DNA of 64,000 bases from Thalassospira sp. HJ (GTDB taxonomy: Bacteria > Pseudomonadota > Alphaproteobacteria > Rhodospirillales > Thalassospiraceae): assembly GCF_000948415.1 (NCBI RefSeq), contig NZ_JYII01000019.1, positions 62,001-126,000 on the forward strand, given 5' to 3'. Positions within the stretch are counted from its first letter, which is position 1. Each line of letters begins with the position of its first letter. The notes beneath the pieces were generated by a model, which saw only the letters and a program-made list of their open reading frames with translations, searched no databases and was not told where the DNA came from. Below, piece by piece: positions 55,682-63,369 of this stretch. Both the position numbers and the translations under genes were made by a program.

Positions 55682-56182
55682 ATGACACAGCTTGATATCG
55701 ATAAACTCAAAGCAACCCTGGCCGCGAAAGACCCCGGCCTGTTTCATTTCCATGAAATCTTTTGGGATGACTGGGACGGGCTTTATATCGGCGACAAGGT
55801 CAAACTCGGCCACGCGTTCCCAGGCTCAGGACCTACTAATTTGATTTGAATGGCAGACGTTATATTTGTGAAATCCAAGGAAAAGTCCGCCGGGCGGGTT
55901 GGTATCCCGGACAAGGGTTTTGACGCTGGAGTTTGCAAATATTACGTCTGTCCTTTGGATTCACCGGATTTGCACGGGCTACTTTGTCGCAAAGCCTTGA
56001 AAGATGCATATCTTCCTGCAGCTTTGCTCCGTGTATCCGCACAAATCCGGTGAACCATTCAGACCAAATTAGTAGGTCCTGAGCCTAATGCCGTGCGCGC
56101 CGGAAAGCTGCCGGGCGTGATCGATACCGGCACCAAGAAAGGCGGCGGACGGTTATATCTGTGGAAACCGCGCGGACTGTAA
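55682..56182 (+). pseudogene. Small DUF1413-like gene split by palindromic element copy C
   Basis: Two halves of one reading frame flank the element. The left half from 55682 reads MTQLDIDKLKATLAAKDPGL... DGLYIGDKVKLGHAF; the right half from 56087 reads NAVRAGKLPGVIDTGTKKG... LYLWKPRGL and stops at 56180-56182. The 501-base span minus 264 leaves 79 codons in frame, giving a protein of about 78 residues. The left half instead runs into the element and stops a few codons later (ATT TGA). The joined sequence resembles DUF1413 proteins, a small family without known role; that match is moderate. The gene is therefore interrupted, with no frameshift in the halves, so the insertion appears recent. 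Confidence 0.75.
55822..56086 (+). repeat. 265-bp palindromic element, copy C
   Basis: Third copy, same direction as copy B, inside the small gene at 55682-56182. Its terminal repeats begin AGGCTCAGG and end CCTGAGCCT, with the G-to-C change made on both ends. Hairpin II uses TTCACCGGATTTG / CAAATCCGGTGAA in place of the TCGCTCAGATTTG pair of A and B, still perfectly paired. Right flank begins TA if the last T is counted as host sequence. It is about 80-85% identical to copy B by eye, and the most diverged of the three. Confidence 0.93.
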
Positions 56183-56258
56183 AAACCAGCACCCCTATCG
56201 CCTTCACATCAAAAACGTGCTAAATTCGCATCATAAAAGATGTTTTAAAGGTGCGACG

Positions 56259-56537
56259 ATGGATATCACCAAGGACATTCGCCCGCTCACCGAATTCAAA
56301 CGTGAAACGGCACAATTCACCAAACGGCTCAAGGAAACGGGAAAACCGGCTTTTCTGACAGTCAATGGCAAGGCAAGCCTTGTGGTCATGGATGCTGGCG
56401 CATGGCAGGAAATGCAAAACCGGCTTGAATATGCCGATAGCGTTGCAGGTATCCGCAAAGGACTGACTCAGATTGATCAGGGCGAAGGTGAAGATGCCAA
56501 AGCCTTCTTTGACACGCTTTCTGATCCGGCCGCATAG
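56259..56537 (+). CDS. Phd/YefM-family antitoxin
   Basis: 92 residues; start at ATG 56259 with AAAGGTG 5 bases upstream, rather than the ATG-like start at 56217. N-terminal DNA-binding fold RPLTEFKRETAQFTKRLKETGKPAFLTVNGKASLVVM, then the helical region that blocks the toxin (WQEMQNRLEYADSVAGIRKGL). Six bases before the toxin gene. Binds its own promoter: an imperfect CATC-ATAAAA-GATG dyad lies at about 56229-56242. Confidence 0.88.
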   Translation: MDITKDIRPLTEFKRETAQFTKRLKETGKPAFLTVNGKASLVVMDAGAWQEMQNRLEYADSVAGIRKGLTQIDQGEGEDAKAFFDTLSDPAA

Positions 56538-56543
56538 CCGGGC

Positions 56544-56867
56544 ATGAAGCATTGTCGGGTTATCCTTGCACCCAAAGCGGCCCAAGACATCCGCGATGCC
56601 TTTGAATGGTTGCGCATGGAAAATCCTGCTTATGCCAATTCCTGGCGGGATGGTCTGCGGGATGCCATCATGGCGCTTGAAACCCTGCCGCTCAAAAATC
56701 CGATTGCACCGGAAAGCAGGGAATTCGATGTCGATATCCGCCAGCTTCTATACGGGCGCAGCACACCTTGGCGGATTTTCTATTCCGTCAACGATCAGCA
56801 GGTCTCGATCCTGCATGTCCGACACGGGCGACAGGATTACTGGCGCCCGTCCGATACGGACAATTGA
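56544..56867 (+). CDS. ParE/RelE-superfamily toxin
   Basis: 107 residues. Fold pattern: CRVILAPKAAQDIRDAFEWLRMENP, helix pair, RQLLYGRSTPWRIFYSVNDQQVSILHVRHGRQDYW. The R-I-F-Y strand with LHVRHGRQ is typical of ParE, targeting gyrase, though mRNA cleavage (RelE) cannot be excluded. Paired with the Phd-type antitoxin upstream as a type II module. Located one gene after the split DUF1413-like gene. Confidence 0.87.
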   Translation: MKHCRVILAPKAAQDIRDAFEWLRMENPAYANSWRDGLRDAIMALETLPLKNPIAPESREFDVDIRQLLYGRSTPWRIFYSVNDQQVSILHVRHGRQDYWRPSDTDN

Positions 56868-56882
56868 TCGCAATACCGGATC

Positions 56883-57242
56883 TTAACGCAAATCTTCCGG
56901 CAGGATATGAACCCCGTCGGGGTCAAGGCGGATGTCATCAACGCGCGTAACGTGTTCGACCGCCAGCGCATCATAAAGATGCGGGAACAGCGTGCCGCCA
57001 CGGGCCGGTTCCCATTTGATCTTCCCCTCGATCGGGGCGACCGGAACATGCAGCAACTTCAAATGATCCCGCCCGGCATAATGCAGGGCAAGGGTGGCTG
57101 CCAACGTTTCCTGGGTCGAGAAATGGATAAAGCCATCGGCAATATCGTGCGGCGCACCGTCATATTGTCCGACGCTGATCGCTTCCGCCCACTCATCCGC
57201 GCCAAGAACGCGGTAGATTGTTTTATCTGTTATATTTGTCAT
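56883..57242 (-). CDS. DUF952-family protein
   Basis: 119 residues. Contains IYRVLGADEWAEA, DIADGFIHFSTQETL near 35-50 and LKLLHVPVAPIEGKIKWEPARGGTLFPHLYDAL, the conserved blocks of DUF952. Function unknown; the fold resembles ADP-ribosyltransferase-like proteins. Convergent with the toxin gene, 15 bases apart. Confidence 0.85.
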   Translation of the reverse strand: MTNITDKTIYRVLGADEWAEAISVGQYDGAPHDIADGFIHFSTQETLAATLALHYAGRDHLKLLHVPVAPIEGKIKWEPARGGTLFPHLYDALAVEHVTRVDDIRLDPDGVHILPEDLR

Positions 57243-57354
57243 GGCCGGAATTTAGGCAGCCGTGCGCAAAACGGCAAGCCTATTTCATTTGAGCCTTGAG
57301 CCAGCCGAGAAGCGTCCCATGGCGCTCCCTCTTGGTAAGATATAGACCAACTCG

Positions 57355-57609
57355 TTAAATCTCTTTTCCTGCTAAGATTACAGTGGCGCTGTCTTGCAAC
57401 TCAGCAATCAACCTGCATTTTGCTATCTCCAGATCACTGATTAGACCTGCTAGATCATCTGGCCCGTCACTTGCAATGCAAATCATCTGCTCTCCCGTGC
57501 TAAGTCTTGACACTATGCATAACGCTTTAGTCTCCAGAACGTGATCCATAGCCAACTCAAGCGTTGATTTCACAGAGCCAGCGTGATTCGGAAGAGTCAG
57601 GGCATCCAT
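57355..57609 (-). CDS. Small protein of unknown function
   Basis: 84 residues from ATG at 57609; a purine-rich GAGAGAT precedes it. Contains LELAMDHVLETKALCIVSRLSTGEQMICIASDGPDDLAGLISDLEIAK. Possibly a small alpha/beta protein. AT-rich compared with the chromosome around it, so it may be an acquired gene. No family recognised and the start is not certain. Confidence 0.45.
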   Translation of the reverse strand: MDALTLPNHAGSVKSTLELAMDHVLETKALCIVSRLSTGEQMICIASDGPDDLAGLISDLEIAKCRLIAELQDSATVILAGKEI

Positions 57610-57751
57610 TCTACATCTCTCTCGACAATGAAAACAATTCAGGAACATAACTTTTTTAAACGCTTTAATATCAAAGCGTTACGCGACTCAAAAAACTTTG
57701 ACCTAACATCACGAGTCGGTTAGCATTTTTACTGAACCAAGCAATAAAAAA

Positions 57752-57779
57752 GGCGATCTCTGTTGGAGCAGAGACCGCC
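57752..57779 (-). terminator. Minus-strand terminator without an obvious gene
   Basis: Read on the minus strand, GGCGGTCTCTG..CAGAGATCGCC (stem with one mismatch) is followed by TTTTTTATT, a convincing intrinsic terminator. The 57780-57899 stretch in front of it has no coding pattern I trust, so it may end a small RNA transcribed on the minus strand. The 57610-57899 gap holds only this and the leader of the next gene. Confidence 0.5.
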
Positions 57780-57899
57780 AATATATTGCTCCTCAAGTCA
57801 GTTCTGCCTCGAGGTTGCATTTTGTGAAGACGTAGAAAGTATCAACTACGACGCAGTGGTTCAAGGCAGATCGCTCTTTAGCCTTGAAAGGATATAACC

Positions 57900-58028
57900 A
57901 TGGCTAAGAAGTCGAGCTCGAAGACTACTTCTTCATCCGGCAAAGCAAGAAGCGCTGTAACCGGACGCTATGTGACAAAAGGGTATGCAAAAAAGCACCC
58001 TAAAACCACAGTAGTAGAGAAGAAGTGA
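57900..58028 (+). CDS. Very small basic protein (42 residues)
   Basis: Reads MAKKSSSKTTSSSGKARS, then AVTGRYVTKGYAKKHPKTTV and VEKK. Ribosome site AAAGGA 8 bases upstream of ATG, strong terminator after the stop. The block SAVTGRYVTKxxAxxHPxTTVxE is a widespread small family seen in many Proteobacteria, sometimes labelled multidrug transporter without basis; no function is established. Ser/Lys-rich N-terminus looks disordered. Good support from motif, ribosome site and terminator. Confidence 0.8.
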   Translation: MAKKSSSKTTSSSGKARSAVTGRYVTKGYAKKHPKTTVVEKK

Positions 58029-58035
58029 TTCTGTA

Positions 58036-58067
58036 TGAAGAGGAGGAGACTCATCTCCTCCTCTTCA
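58036..58067. terminator. Perfect hairpin terminator
   Basis: 14-bp stem TGAAGAGGAGGAGA / TCTCCTCCTCTTCA with a CTCA loop, 7 bases after the stop of the 42-residue gene and 20 bases from the stop of the convergent LysR gene. Confidence 0.8.
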
Positions 58068-58087
58068 TCACACCCCAACCAATCCTG

Positions 58088-59032
58088 TCAGAAAATCTTC
58101 GTCTGACCTTTAATCAACGCGATCTGACGCTTCAACCACCCCAGAAGTGCCCCATGGCGCTCCGTCTTGGCAAATTCCGGGCTACAGACCAGCCAATAGG
58201 CCGATTTCATCGGTACTGCCTTGCCGATGGGTTTGAGGAACCCCTGCGCGATATCGCCCTCGATCAGAAGCGTCCGCCCAAGCCCGATGCCCATGCCATT
58301 GATCGCGGCCTGCAACACCAGATCGGCGCGATCAAAGGCGAGTGCGTTGGCATCCTCTATGATCTCCACCCCGGCCTGCCCGGCGTAATAGCCCCAACTG
58401 AAATCCGTGCCATCGCGCTCGCCCACTGCATCCTTGAGCAAGGTGACATCGCGCGTTCCAACAACATCGTCAAACGCACGATCCCCGGCACAATAACCGG
58501 GGCTCGCCACCGGAATGATCGCAGCCTTTTTAAGCAAGCTGGAATGCAGCCCCGGATACGGCCCGGCGCCAAAGCGGATGGCGGCATCAATCGTGCCCTT
58601 GCTGAAATCCACCGGCCGGTCATTGACATCCAATGCAATCTCAAGCCCGGCCTGTTGCGCGCTTGCCAGATTGGGCAGCACCCATTTCATCGCAAGGGCC
58701 GATGCCACCGACAGCCGCACCGTTCCGCTCGTTCTGAATTTCTCCAGCCGGTCAAACGCCTGATCCCAGACAGCCACGGACTCAATGGCCGCCGCGCACA
58801 GCACCCGACCATATTCGGTCGGCGTGATCTGGCGCGTGGTGCGTTCAAACAGCGCAAAGCCAAGCGCCTCTTCAAGCTGCGTAATCCGGTGACTGACGGC
58901 GGATTGATGCACACCAAGCTTTTCGGCCGCCTTGCTGAAACTGTTTTCACTGGCAATCGCGGCAAGTACCGGTGCCAGGTGGCTCGCCCGTGCAATCAGA
59001 TACTCGCGAGAAATTTCATGAGGTTTCTTCAT
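58088..59032 (-). CDS. LysR-family transcriptional regulator
   Basis: 314 residues. Winged helix at about 20-80 (LAPVLAAIASENSFSKAAEKLGVHQSAVSHRITQLEEALGFALFERTTRQ), effector domain with VRLSVASALAMKWVLPNLASAQ, DVNDRPVDFSKGTIDAAIRFG and GMGIGLGRTLLIEG. GcvA/AmpR-like arrangement. Divergent from the PhzF-family gene; such a pair usually means the regulator controls the neighbour. The 73-base gap is AT-rich. Confidence 0.9.
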   Translation of the reverse strand: MKKPHEISREYLIARASHLAPVLAAIASENSFSKAAEKLGVHQSAVSHRITQLEEALGFALFERTTRQITPTEYGRVLCAAAIESVAVWDQAFDRLEKFRTSGTVRLSVASALAMKWVLPNLASAQQAGLEIALDVNDRPVDFSKGTIDAAIRFGAGPYPGLHSSLLKKAAIIPVASPGYCAGDRAFDDVVGTRDVTLLKDAVGERDGTDFSWGYYAGQAGVEIIEDANALAFDRADLVLQAAINGMGIGLGRTLLIEGDIAQGFLKPIGKAVPMKSAYWLVCSPEFAKTERHGALLGWLKRQIALIKGQTKIF

Positions 59033-59105
59033 CTATATATGAGTCCAGGATCTCTGAAAAAACGATTAAAACAGCTTCAATTCAGATTTTAGCAGGAATA
59101 GAGTC

Positions 59106-60026
59106 ATGAGTACATCTCAAGAAAAAACCCACACCGTCCCGGTCCAGATCGTCAATGCCTTTGTCAAAAACGGAACAGGCGGCAACCCGGCCGGGGTCGT
59201 TCTGGATGCCGACCAATATAGCGACGCGCAAAAGCTTACGATCGCACAGAAAGTCGGCCTGTCGGAAACCGCCTTTGTCTCGAAATCCGCGACCTGCGGC
59301 ATCAAGCTTGATTTTTTTACGCCAACCAAACGCATCGCCCATTGCGGCCACGCGACCATCGCGACCTTCTCCTACCTCGCCGAACTGGCACGCTTTGGCG
59401 ATGGCGAGACCTCCAAGGAAACCGTCGATGGCCCGCGCAAGATCATCCTTGATCACGGCATGGCCTATATGGAGCAACTCGCCCCCACCTACACCCCGGC
59501 CAGCAGCTGGACGGATCACGGTGTCACGCTCTGTGATGTCCTGAAATCGCTTGCGATCACCTCGGATGATCTCGATGACCGCGCCCGCCCGGTTCTGGTC
59601 AACACCGGCAATAACTTCATCGTCATCGCGGTGAAAGATCAGAAGACGCTCGCCAACATCACGCCCGATCAGGACGCCATCAACACGATTAGCGAGAAGC
59701 TGGATCTGATCGGCTATTACATCTTCACCACCGAAACCGGTGGCGCTGACGACGCAGGCATTGACGCCACCACCCGCATGTTCGCCCCGCGCTACGGCAT
59801 TGCCGAGGAAGCCGCCACCGGCATGGCCGCCGGCCCGCTGGCCTGCGTGCTCCATGACCTGGTGGACATGAAAAAGGACACCTTCCTGATCGCCCAGGGC
59901 GAGTTCATGACCGAACCATCCCCCAGCCAGATCAAGGTCACACTGGACCTCAAAAACGACCGCATCACCGGCCTTCTCGCCGGCGGTCAGGGCAAGGTGA
60001 TGAAAAACCTTGAGATTGCGCTGTAA
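59106..60026 (+). CDS. PhzF-family isomerase
   Basis: 306 residues of the diaminopimelate epimerase-like fold. Conserved start QIVNAFVKNGTGGNPAGVVLDAD; the catalytic Glu lies in KVGLSETAFVSKS near 55, and the HCGHATIATF block near 80. Second half carries RMFAPRYGIAEEAATGMAAGPLACVL. Members isomerise small unsaturated acids; phenazine synthesis is only one case and no phz genes are here. Divergent LysR gene suggests local control. Terminator after the stop. Confidence 0.88.
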   Translation: MSTSQEKTHTVPVQIVNAFVKNGTGGNPAGVVLDADQYSDAQKLTIAQKVGLSETAFVSKSATCGIKLDFFTPTKRIAHCGHATIATFSYLAELARFGDGETSKETVDGPRKIILDHGMAYMEQLAPTYTPASSWTDHGVTLCDVLKSLAITSDDLDDRARPVLVNTGNNFIVIAVKDQKTLANITPDQDAINTISEKLDLIGYYIFTTETGGADDAGIDATTRMFAPRYGIAEEAATGMAAGPLACVLHDLVDMKKDTFLIAQGEFMTEPSPSQIKVTLDLKNDRITGLLAGGQGKVMKNLEIAL

Positions 60027-60041
60027 GTACCCGCCCCTCCT

Positions 60042-60071
60042 TGGCGCTTCTGCAAGCTCGTAGAAGCGCCA
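60042..60071 (+). terminator. Hairpin terminator after the PhzF gene
   Basis: TGGCGCTTCT / AGAAGCGCCA, perfect 10-bp arms with a 10-base loop, 15 bases after the stop. Confidence 0.75.
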
Positions 60072-60075
60072 TAGC

Positions 60076-60189
60076 TTTACCTGCAAGTAAAACACAAGCC
60101 AAACTCAGCACAAAATCGCAAAACTTTACTCATAGGTAAACATGACTTTACATTTGTAGCAAAACCACCTAAATTTACTCACAGGTAAA
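60076..60189. promoter_or_regulatory. Three evenly spaced HipB-type operators
   Basis: TTTACCTGCAAGTAAA (60076-60091), TTTACTCATAGGTAAA (60125-60140) and TTTACTCACAGGTAAA (60174-60189). Consensus TTTACy-N4-rGTAAA. The centres are exactly 49 bases apart each time. The last one ends 13 bases before the HipB start. A weaker related stretch lies between the second and third at about 60147-60163. Confidence 0.82.
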
Positions 60190-60202
60190 TTTGGAGGATA
60201 CT

Positions 60203-60463
60203 GTGCACATCGCTCGCATGGATCAGCTTGGCTCGGAAATCCGCAAAACCCGCAAGGCACTCGGCTTGTCGCAGACCGATCTGGCACTTGCCACGGGGCT
60301 AAGCATCAAGTTCCTCAGCCAGCTTGAAACCGGCAAGGCCGACAATCCAAGCTTTGCCAATATCCTTGAGATCACCCGTGCACTTGGCGGTCAGGTGATG
60401 CTGGATTGGCCCGATATCTCGATTGCCCCCGCCCCCACCCAAACGGACGGAGACGGGGTATGA
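60203..60463 (+). CDS. hipB: HipB-like antitoxin / XRE repressor
   Basis: 86 residues from the GTG at 60203, which sits 5 bases after GGAGG; the TTG at 60191 would overlap that ribosome site. XRE helix-turn-helix LGSEIRKTRKALGLSQTDLALATGLSIKFLSQLETGKA at about 10-50. The C-terminus is Pro-rich (DISIAPAPTQTDG). Stop overlaps the HipA start (ATGA). Expected to bind the three palindromes just upstream and neutralise HipA. Confidence 0.88.
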   Translation: MHIARMDQLGSEIRKTRKALGLSQTDLALATGLSIKFLSQLETGKADNPSFANILEITRALGGQVMLDWPDISIAPAPTQTDGDGV

Positions 60464-61761
60464 GCAAAACCCTTCTGGTCCTCGCCAATGGTCACGATCG
60501 GGTTGGCGTTTTGCAATCCGATGCACGCGGCTACATGTCGTTTGACTATGACCCGGATTGGCTTTCAAGCCCGGCCACCTATCCGATTTCGCAAAGCATC
60601 CCGCTGCGATCCGGCCCGTTTGACCATCAAGCAATTGAGCCATTCTTTGACGGGCTTTTGCCGGACAAGAAAGATGTCCGCCGCCAGATCGCAGCACTTT
60701 TTGACGTTGCCCCAACGGACGAATTTGGCATCCTTGAGCATATCGGGCGCGATTGCGCCGGGGCCTTGATGCTGATCCGCCCGGATCAGGCCGAACAGCC
60801 CGAACTATCCGGCGCGCATACTGCATCGATTTCACAAAACGACCTCGCCAAACGCATTGCCGAACTGCCGCAAAGACCGCTTTTTGTCGACGAAGACGAA
60901 GTTGTGCTGTCGCTGGCCGGGGTGAATGACAAGGCCGCGGTTTATATCGATCCCACCACACAGGAAATCTCCCTGCCGATTGGCGGCTATCCCAGCACGC
61001 ACATCCTCAAGATTGATATTGAACGCCTGCCCGACTCAACCCGGACAGAGCATTTCTGCATGAAACTTGCGCGCAAGATCGGCCTTGATGCCGCGCACAC
61101 CAAAATCAGGATTTTCAGTAACCGCCCGGTCCTGTTCGTCACCCGATTTGACCGGGCCTACGCAAAAACATCAACCGGCGTCCGCGTCACCCGCCTGCAT
61201 CAGGAAGATTTCTGTCAGGCGCTTGGCGTAAACCCGGATGTCAAATATGAACGGCAGGGCGGACCGGACCTTGCCACGATGTTTGCGCTCACCAAACAGG
61301 CATCCACCATCCCGGCCCGCGACATCCCCAAGCTGCTTGGCTTTGTGATTTTCAACTTCCTGATCGGCAACCCGGATGCCCACGCCAAGAACTATTCCCT
61401 GATCTATCGGCAACGCCTGCAATCGGTTCAGACGGCAATCAGCCCGCTTTACGATGTCAATAACGGCGCTGCTTTTCGCGATTGCTTCAAAAGCCAGCGC
61501 GCCCGCCTGGCGCAATCGATTGGCGGATGTTTTGACCCGACCGAACTGGACTGGTCCCACTGGGAAACCCAGGCCCGCATGATCGGTAGCTCCCCCACCG
61601 CGCTTCGCAAGGCGTTGCTCACCATGGCAAAGAAAGTGCAGGAAACCATCATCCCGCTACGCAATGAATTGCGTGACACGGACGCCGATAGCCCAAGGCT
61701 TGATCTGATCGTTGACGACGTATCGAACCGATGTGAAGCTTGGATCAGAAAACTGGGGTGA
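60460..61761 (+). CDS. hipA: HipA-family kinase toxin
   Basis: 433 residues from ATG 60460. N-terminal HipA couple domain LLVLANGHDRVGVLQSD, Gly-rich phosphate-binding loop LSLAGVNDKAAVY near 146-157 (position of the regulatory Ser in E. coli HipA), ADP/substrate region FVTRFDRAY near 230, catalytic NPDAHAKNYSL near 305, and metal-binding SPLYDVNN. Phosphorylates a tRNA synthetase in characterised relatives, causing dormancy. Translationally coupled to HipB, followed 4 bases later by a third gene. Confidence 0.92.
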   Translation: MSKTLLVLANGHDRVGVLQSDARGYMSFDYDPDWLSSPATYPISQSIPLRSGPFDHQAIEPFFDGLLPDKKDVRRQIAALFDVAPTDEFGILEHIGRDCAGALMLIRPDQAEQPELSGAHTASISQNDLAKRIAELPQRPLFVDEDEVVLSLAGVNDKAAVYIDPTTQEISLPIGGYPSTHILKIDIERLPDSTRTEHFCMKLARKIGLDAAHTKIRIFSNRPVLFVTRFDRAYAKTSTGVRVTRLHQEDFCQALGVNPDVKYERQGGPDLATMFALTKQASTIPARDIPKLLGFVIFNFLIGNPDAHAKNYSLIYRQRLQSVQTAISPLYDVNNGAAFRDCFKSQRARLAQSIGGCFDPTELDWSHWETQARMIGSSPTALRKALLTMAKKVQETIIPLRNELRDTDADSPRLDLIVDDVSNRCEAWIRKLG

Positions 61762-61765
61762 TCCC

Positions 61766-62173
61766 ATGGATGATGATTTCGAACTCCCACCGGGCATCGG
61801 CCCGCACAATGACCGCGAACTGGAACTGATGCTGGCCGGAACAAAGCCGATGGCGATGTTCTCGGACGCGGTCCACGTCAGCGACTATTTCCCCGAAACC
61901 GATTTCGCCCCGCACGTCAAATCAGGTCGAATCATTCGGGTTGAAGAGATCATCCGCAAAGCCCCTTACCCAATGCGTTACCTGTTTTATGCCCTGCCCG
62001 GCGAAGAATGGCGGATCGAGGAAGCGTTGGTTATGTGTCGCAATCTATGCGCCGGAACGGTAGCAGATCACGACGTTGATTCCGCACGGATGGGAGCGTT
62101 ACTAGGATATTCGGAAGAGGACATTGCTGCGTTTATAAACCATCAGCAATACATGAAATCAAAGATATCGTGA
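61766..62173 (+). CDS. Third protein in the hipBA operon, unknown
   Basis: 135 residues from ATG 61766, four bases after HipA. Begins DDDFELPPGIGPHNDRELELMLAGTKPMAMFSD, includes RYLFYALPGEEWRIEEALVMCRNL and YSEEDIAAFINHQQYM. The acidic first half and tight spacing suggest it is made with HipBA and may be a modifier or accessory of the kinase. It is not HipS-like in size or position. Not recognised. Confidence 0.65.
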   Translation: MDDDFELPPGIGPHNDRELELMLAGTKPMAMFSDAVHVSDYFPETDFAPHVKSGRIIRVEEIIRKAPYPMRYLFYALPGEEWRIEEALVMCRNLCAGTVADHDVDSARMGALLGYSEEDIAAFINHQQYMKSKIS

Positions 62174-62182
62174 TACTCGAAA

Positions 62183-62758
62183 TCACCAGTATTGCTCATA
62201 TTCCTTGAGCAACAACGCAGTCTTCAGCAACCCACGGCTCTCAGCAAACTGAATGATCTTACTCGTCGAAAGAGCCGGGTTCTGGTAGCCGGTTCTCATG
62301 CACTTTAACGCACTGAAAGCTGTTTGCTCATGCAGCGTGATCGTATCAGCAATAAATTCATCCGGCGATTTAAGCTCAATGCCGAACTTCACTAATTCTT
62401 CCGGCGGAAAATCTTTCAAATTGTCCGTCACAAGAACCTGCGCGTTGGTATGAATCGCCGCGGCCAACACATGCCGATCACCCGCATCCGGCAACGTTAG
62501 TGCTGGGATATGAGGCTCATGCCCTGTTACGCAAGCATCGCGAAAAGCTCTTTCAATTGCCGCACGTTGCTTTGCTCCATTTGCTTCGCCTTTGGTAATT
62601 TTCTTTATCGCCCGCTCGGTCTCATCCAATATTTGCGGACTCCAGCGCGGGCGGAAAAGTTCCGCCTCGGCTAGATGAAGCAACAAATTGCGCTTGAACA
62701 CATCGGCCAGAACACAGGCATCAACAAGAGCTGTAAAATGGTCTGCCCGATAAGTCAT
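62183..62758 (-). CDS. PIN-domain protein (VapC-like toxin)
   Basis: 191 residues. Acidic PIN residues: Asp in ALVDACVLADVF near 13, Glu in LDETERAIKKI near 45, DAGDRHVLAAAIHTNAQVLVTDNLKDF near 90-115. Predicted Mg-dependent RNase. The C-terminal 60 residues (LHEQTAFSALKCMRTGYQNPALS) are an added helical tail beyond the usual PIN length. Six bases downstream of the HTH gene, so the two form a toxin-antitoxin type pair. Confidence 0.85.
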   Translation of the reverse strand: MTYRADHFTALVDACVLADVFKRNLLLHLAEAELFRPRWSPQILDETERAIKKITKGEANGAKQRAAIERAFRDACVTGHEPHIPALTLPDAGDRHVLAAAIHTNAQVLVTDNLKDFPPEELVKFGIELKSPDEFIADTITLHEQTAFSALKCMRTGYQNPALSTSKIIQFAESRGLLKTALLLKEYEQYW

Positions 62759-62764
62759 CTGCGC

Positions 62765-63235
62765 TCAATATCCTTTCAAAAGAAGCTCTGCGTCCATTTT
62801 TGCCAGTTCGGACAAGGCTTCGCGACGTTCTGCATCACGGGCGGCCTTGTAAGCAAACAAATCCTCGGCCTTAATCCGGCGATGCCGACCGACAGTAGTA
62901 AATTTGATATCGCCGGCTTCAAGCAGTTTGATCAGATAGGGTCGAGACACATTCAGCAGATCTGCCGCCTGCTGCGTGGTCAAATCTGCCGAAAGCGGCA
63001 CCATCTGAAATCCCTGACGGCTGGAAACTAGACGCAGCAAAGCCATCAGGCTTTCCGTCAGCGCCGGGCTCAAGGTAATCGTTTCGGGCTTACCATCACC
63101 GGGCATAACTGTCAGCTTGGTATCTTCACCTTCTTGTGTCTGCGAAGCAATGATCTGGCGGAGTTGATCTGCTGTCGCGCTTTCAATTTTCGTTGGCAAT
63201 CTACCGCCAAAATCGTCTTTGCGAATTGCCGACAT
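62765..63235 (-). CDS. Excisionase-type HTH antitoxin
   Basis: 156 residues. N-terminal TKIESATADQLRQIIASQ region and a central LTTQQAADLLNVSRPYLIKLLEAGDIKFTTVGRHRRIKAEDLFAYK, the helix-turn-helix of excisionase/MerR type at about 90-135. C-terminal Ala/Glu-rich tail likely contacts the PIN toxin. Three 18-base iterons lie 80 bases upstream and are its likely operator. Such PIN/excisionase-HTH pairs are known as toxin-antitoxin systems. Confidence 0.82.
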   Translation of the reverse strand: MSAIRKDDFGGRLPTKIESATADQLRQIIASQTQEGEDTKLTVMPGDGKPETITLSPALTESLMALLRLVSSRQGFQMVPLSADLTTQQAADLLNVSRPYLIKLLEAGDIKFTTVGRHRRIKAEDLFAYKAARDAERREALSELAKMDAELLLKGY

Positions 63236-63314
63236 CTCTTATCTCCATTCCCTTTTCCCGCATCGTCGGGCTCAACCGCCCTCAGATGCGACTACATCAT
63301 ATGCCACCCCTGCA

Positions 63315-63368
63315 ACAAACGCAATATTCGAAACAAACGAAATATTCGAAACAAACGAAATATTCGAA
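63315..63368. repeat. Three tandem 18-base iterons
   Basis: Units 63315-63332, 63333-63350 and 63351-63368 read ACAAACG(C/A)AATATTCGAA, without spacers; the TTCGAA core is palindromic. They lie between the holin stop and the HTH antitoxin start. Likely binding sites for the antitoxin. Confidence 0.8.
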
Positions 63369-63369
63369 A

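Noticed and set aside
55822..56086. Self-splicing intron in the split gene
   Set aside because: Perfect terminal inverted repeats and copies in non-coding DNA in both directions fit a mobile palindrome better; no group I or II core was recognised.
63315..63368. CRISPR-like array
   Set aside because: The three 18-base units are joined directly with no spacers and no cas genes nearby.
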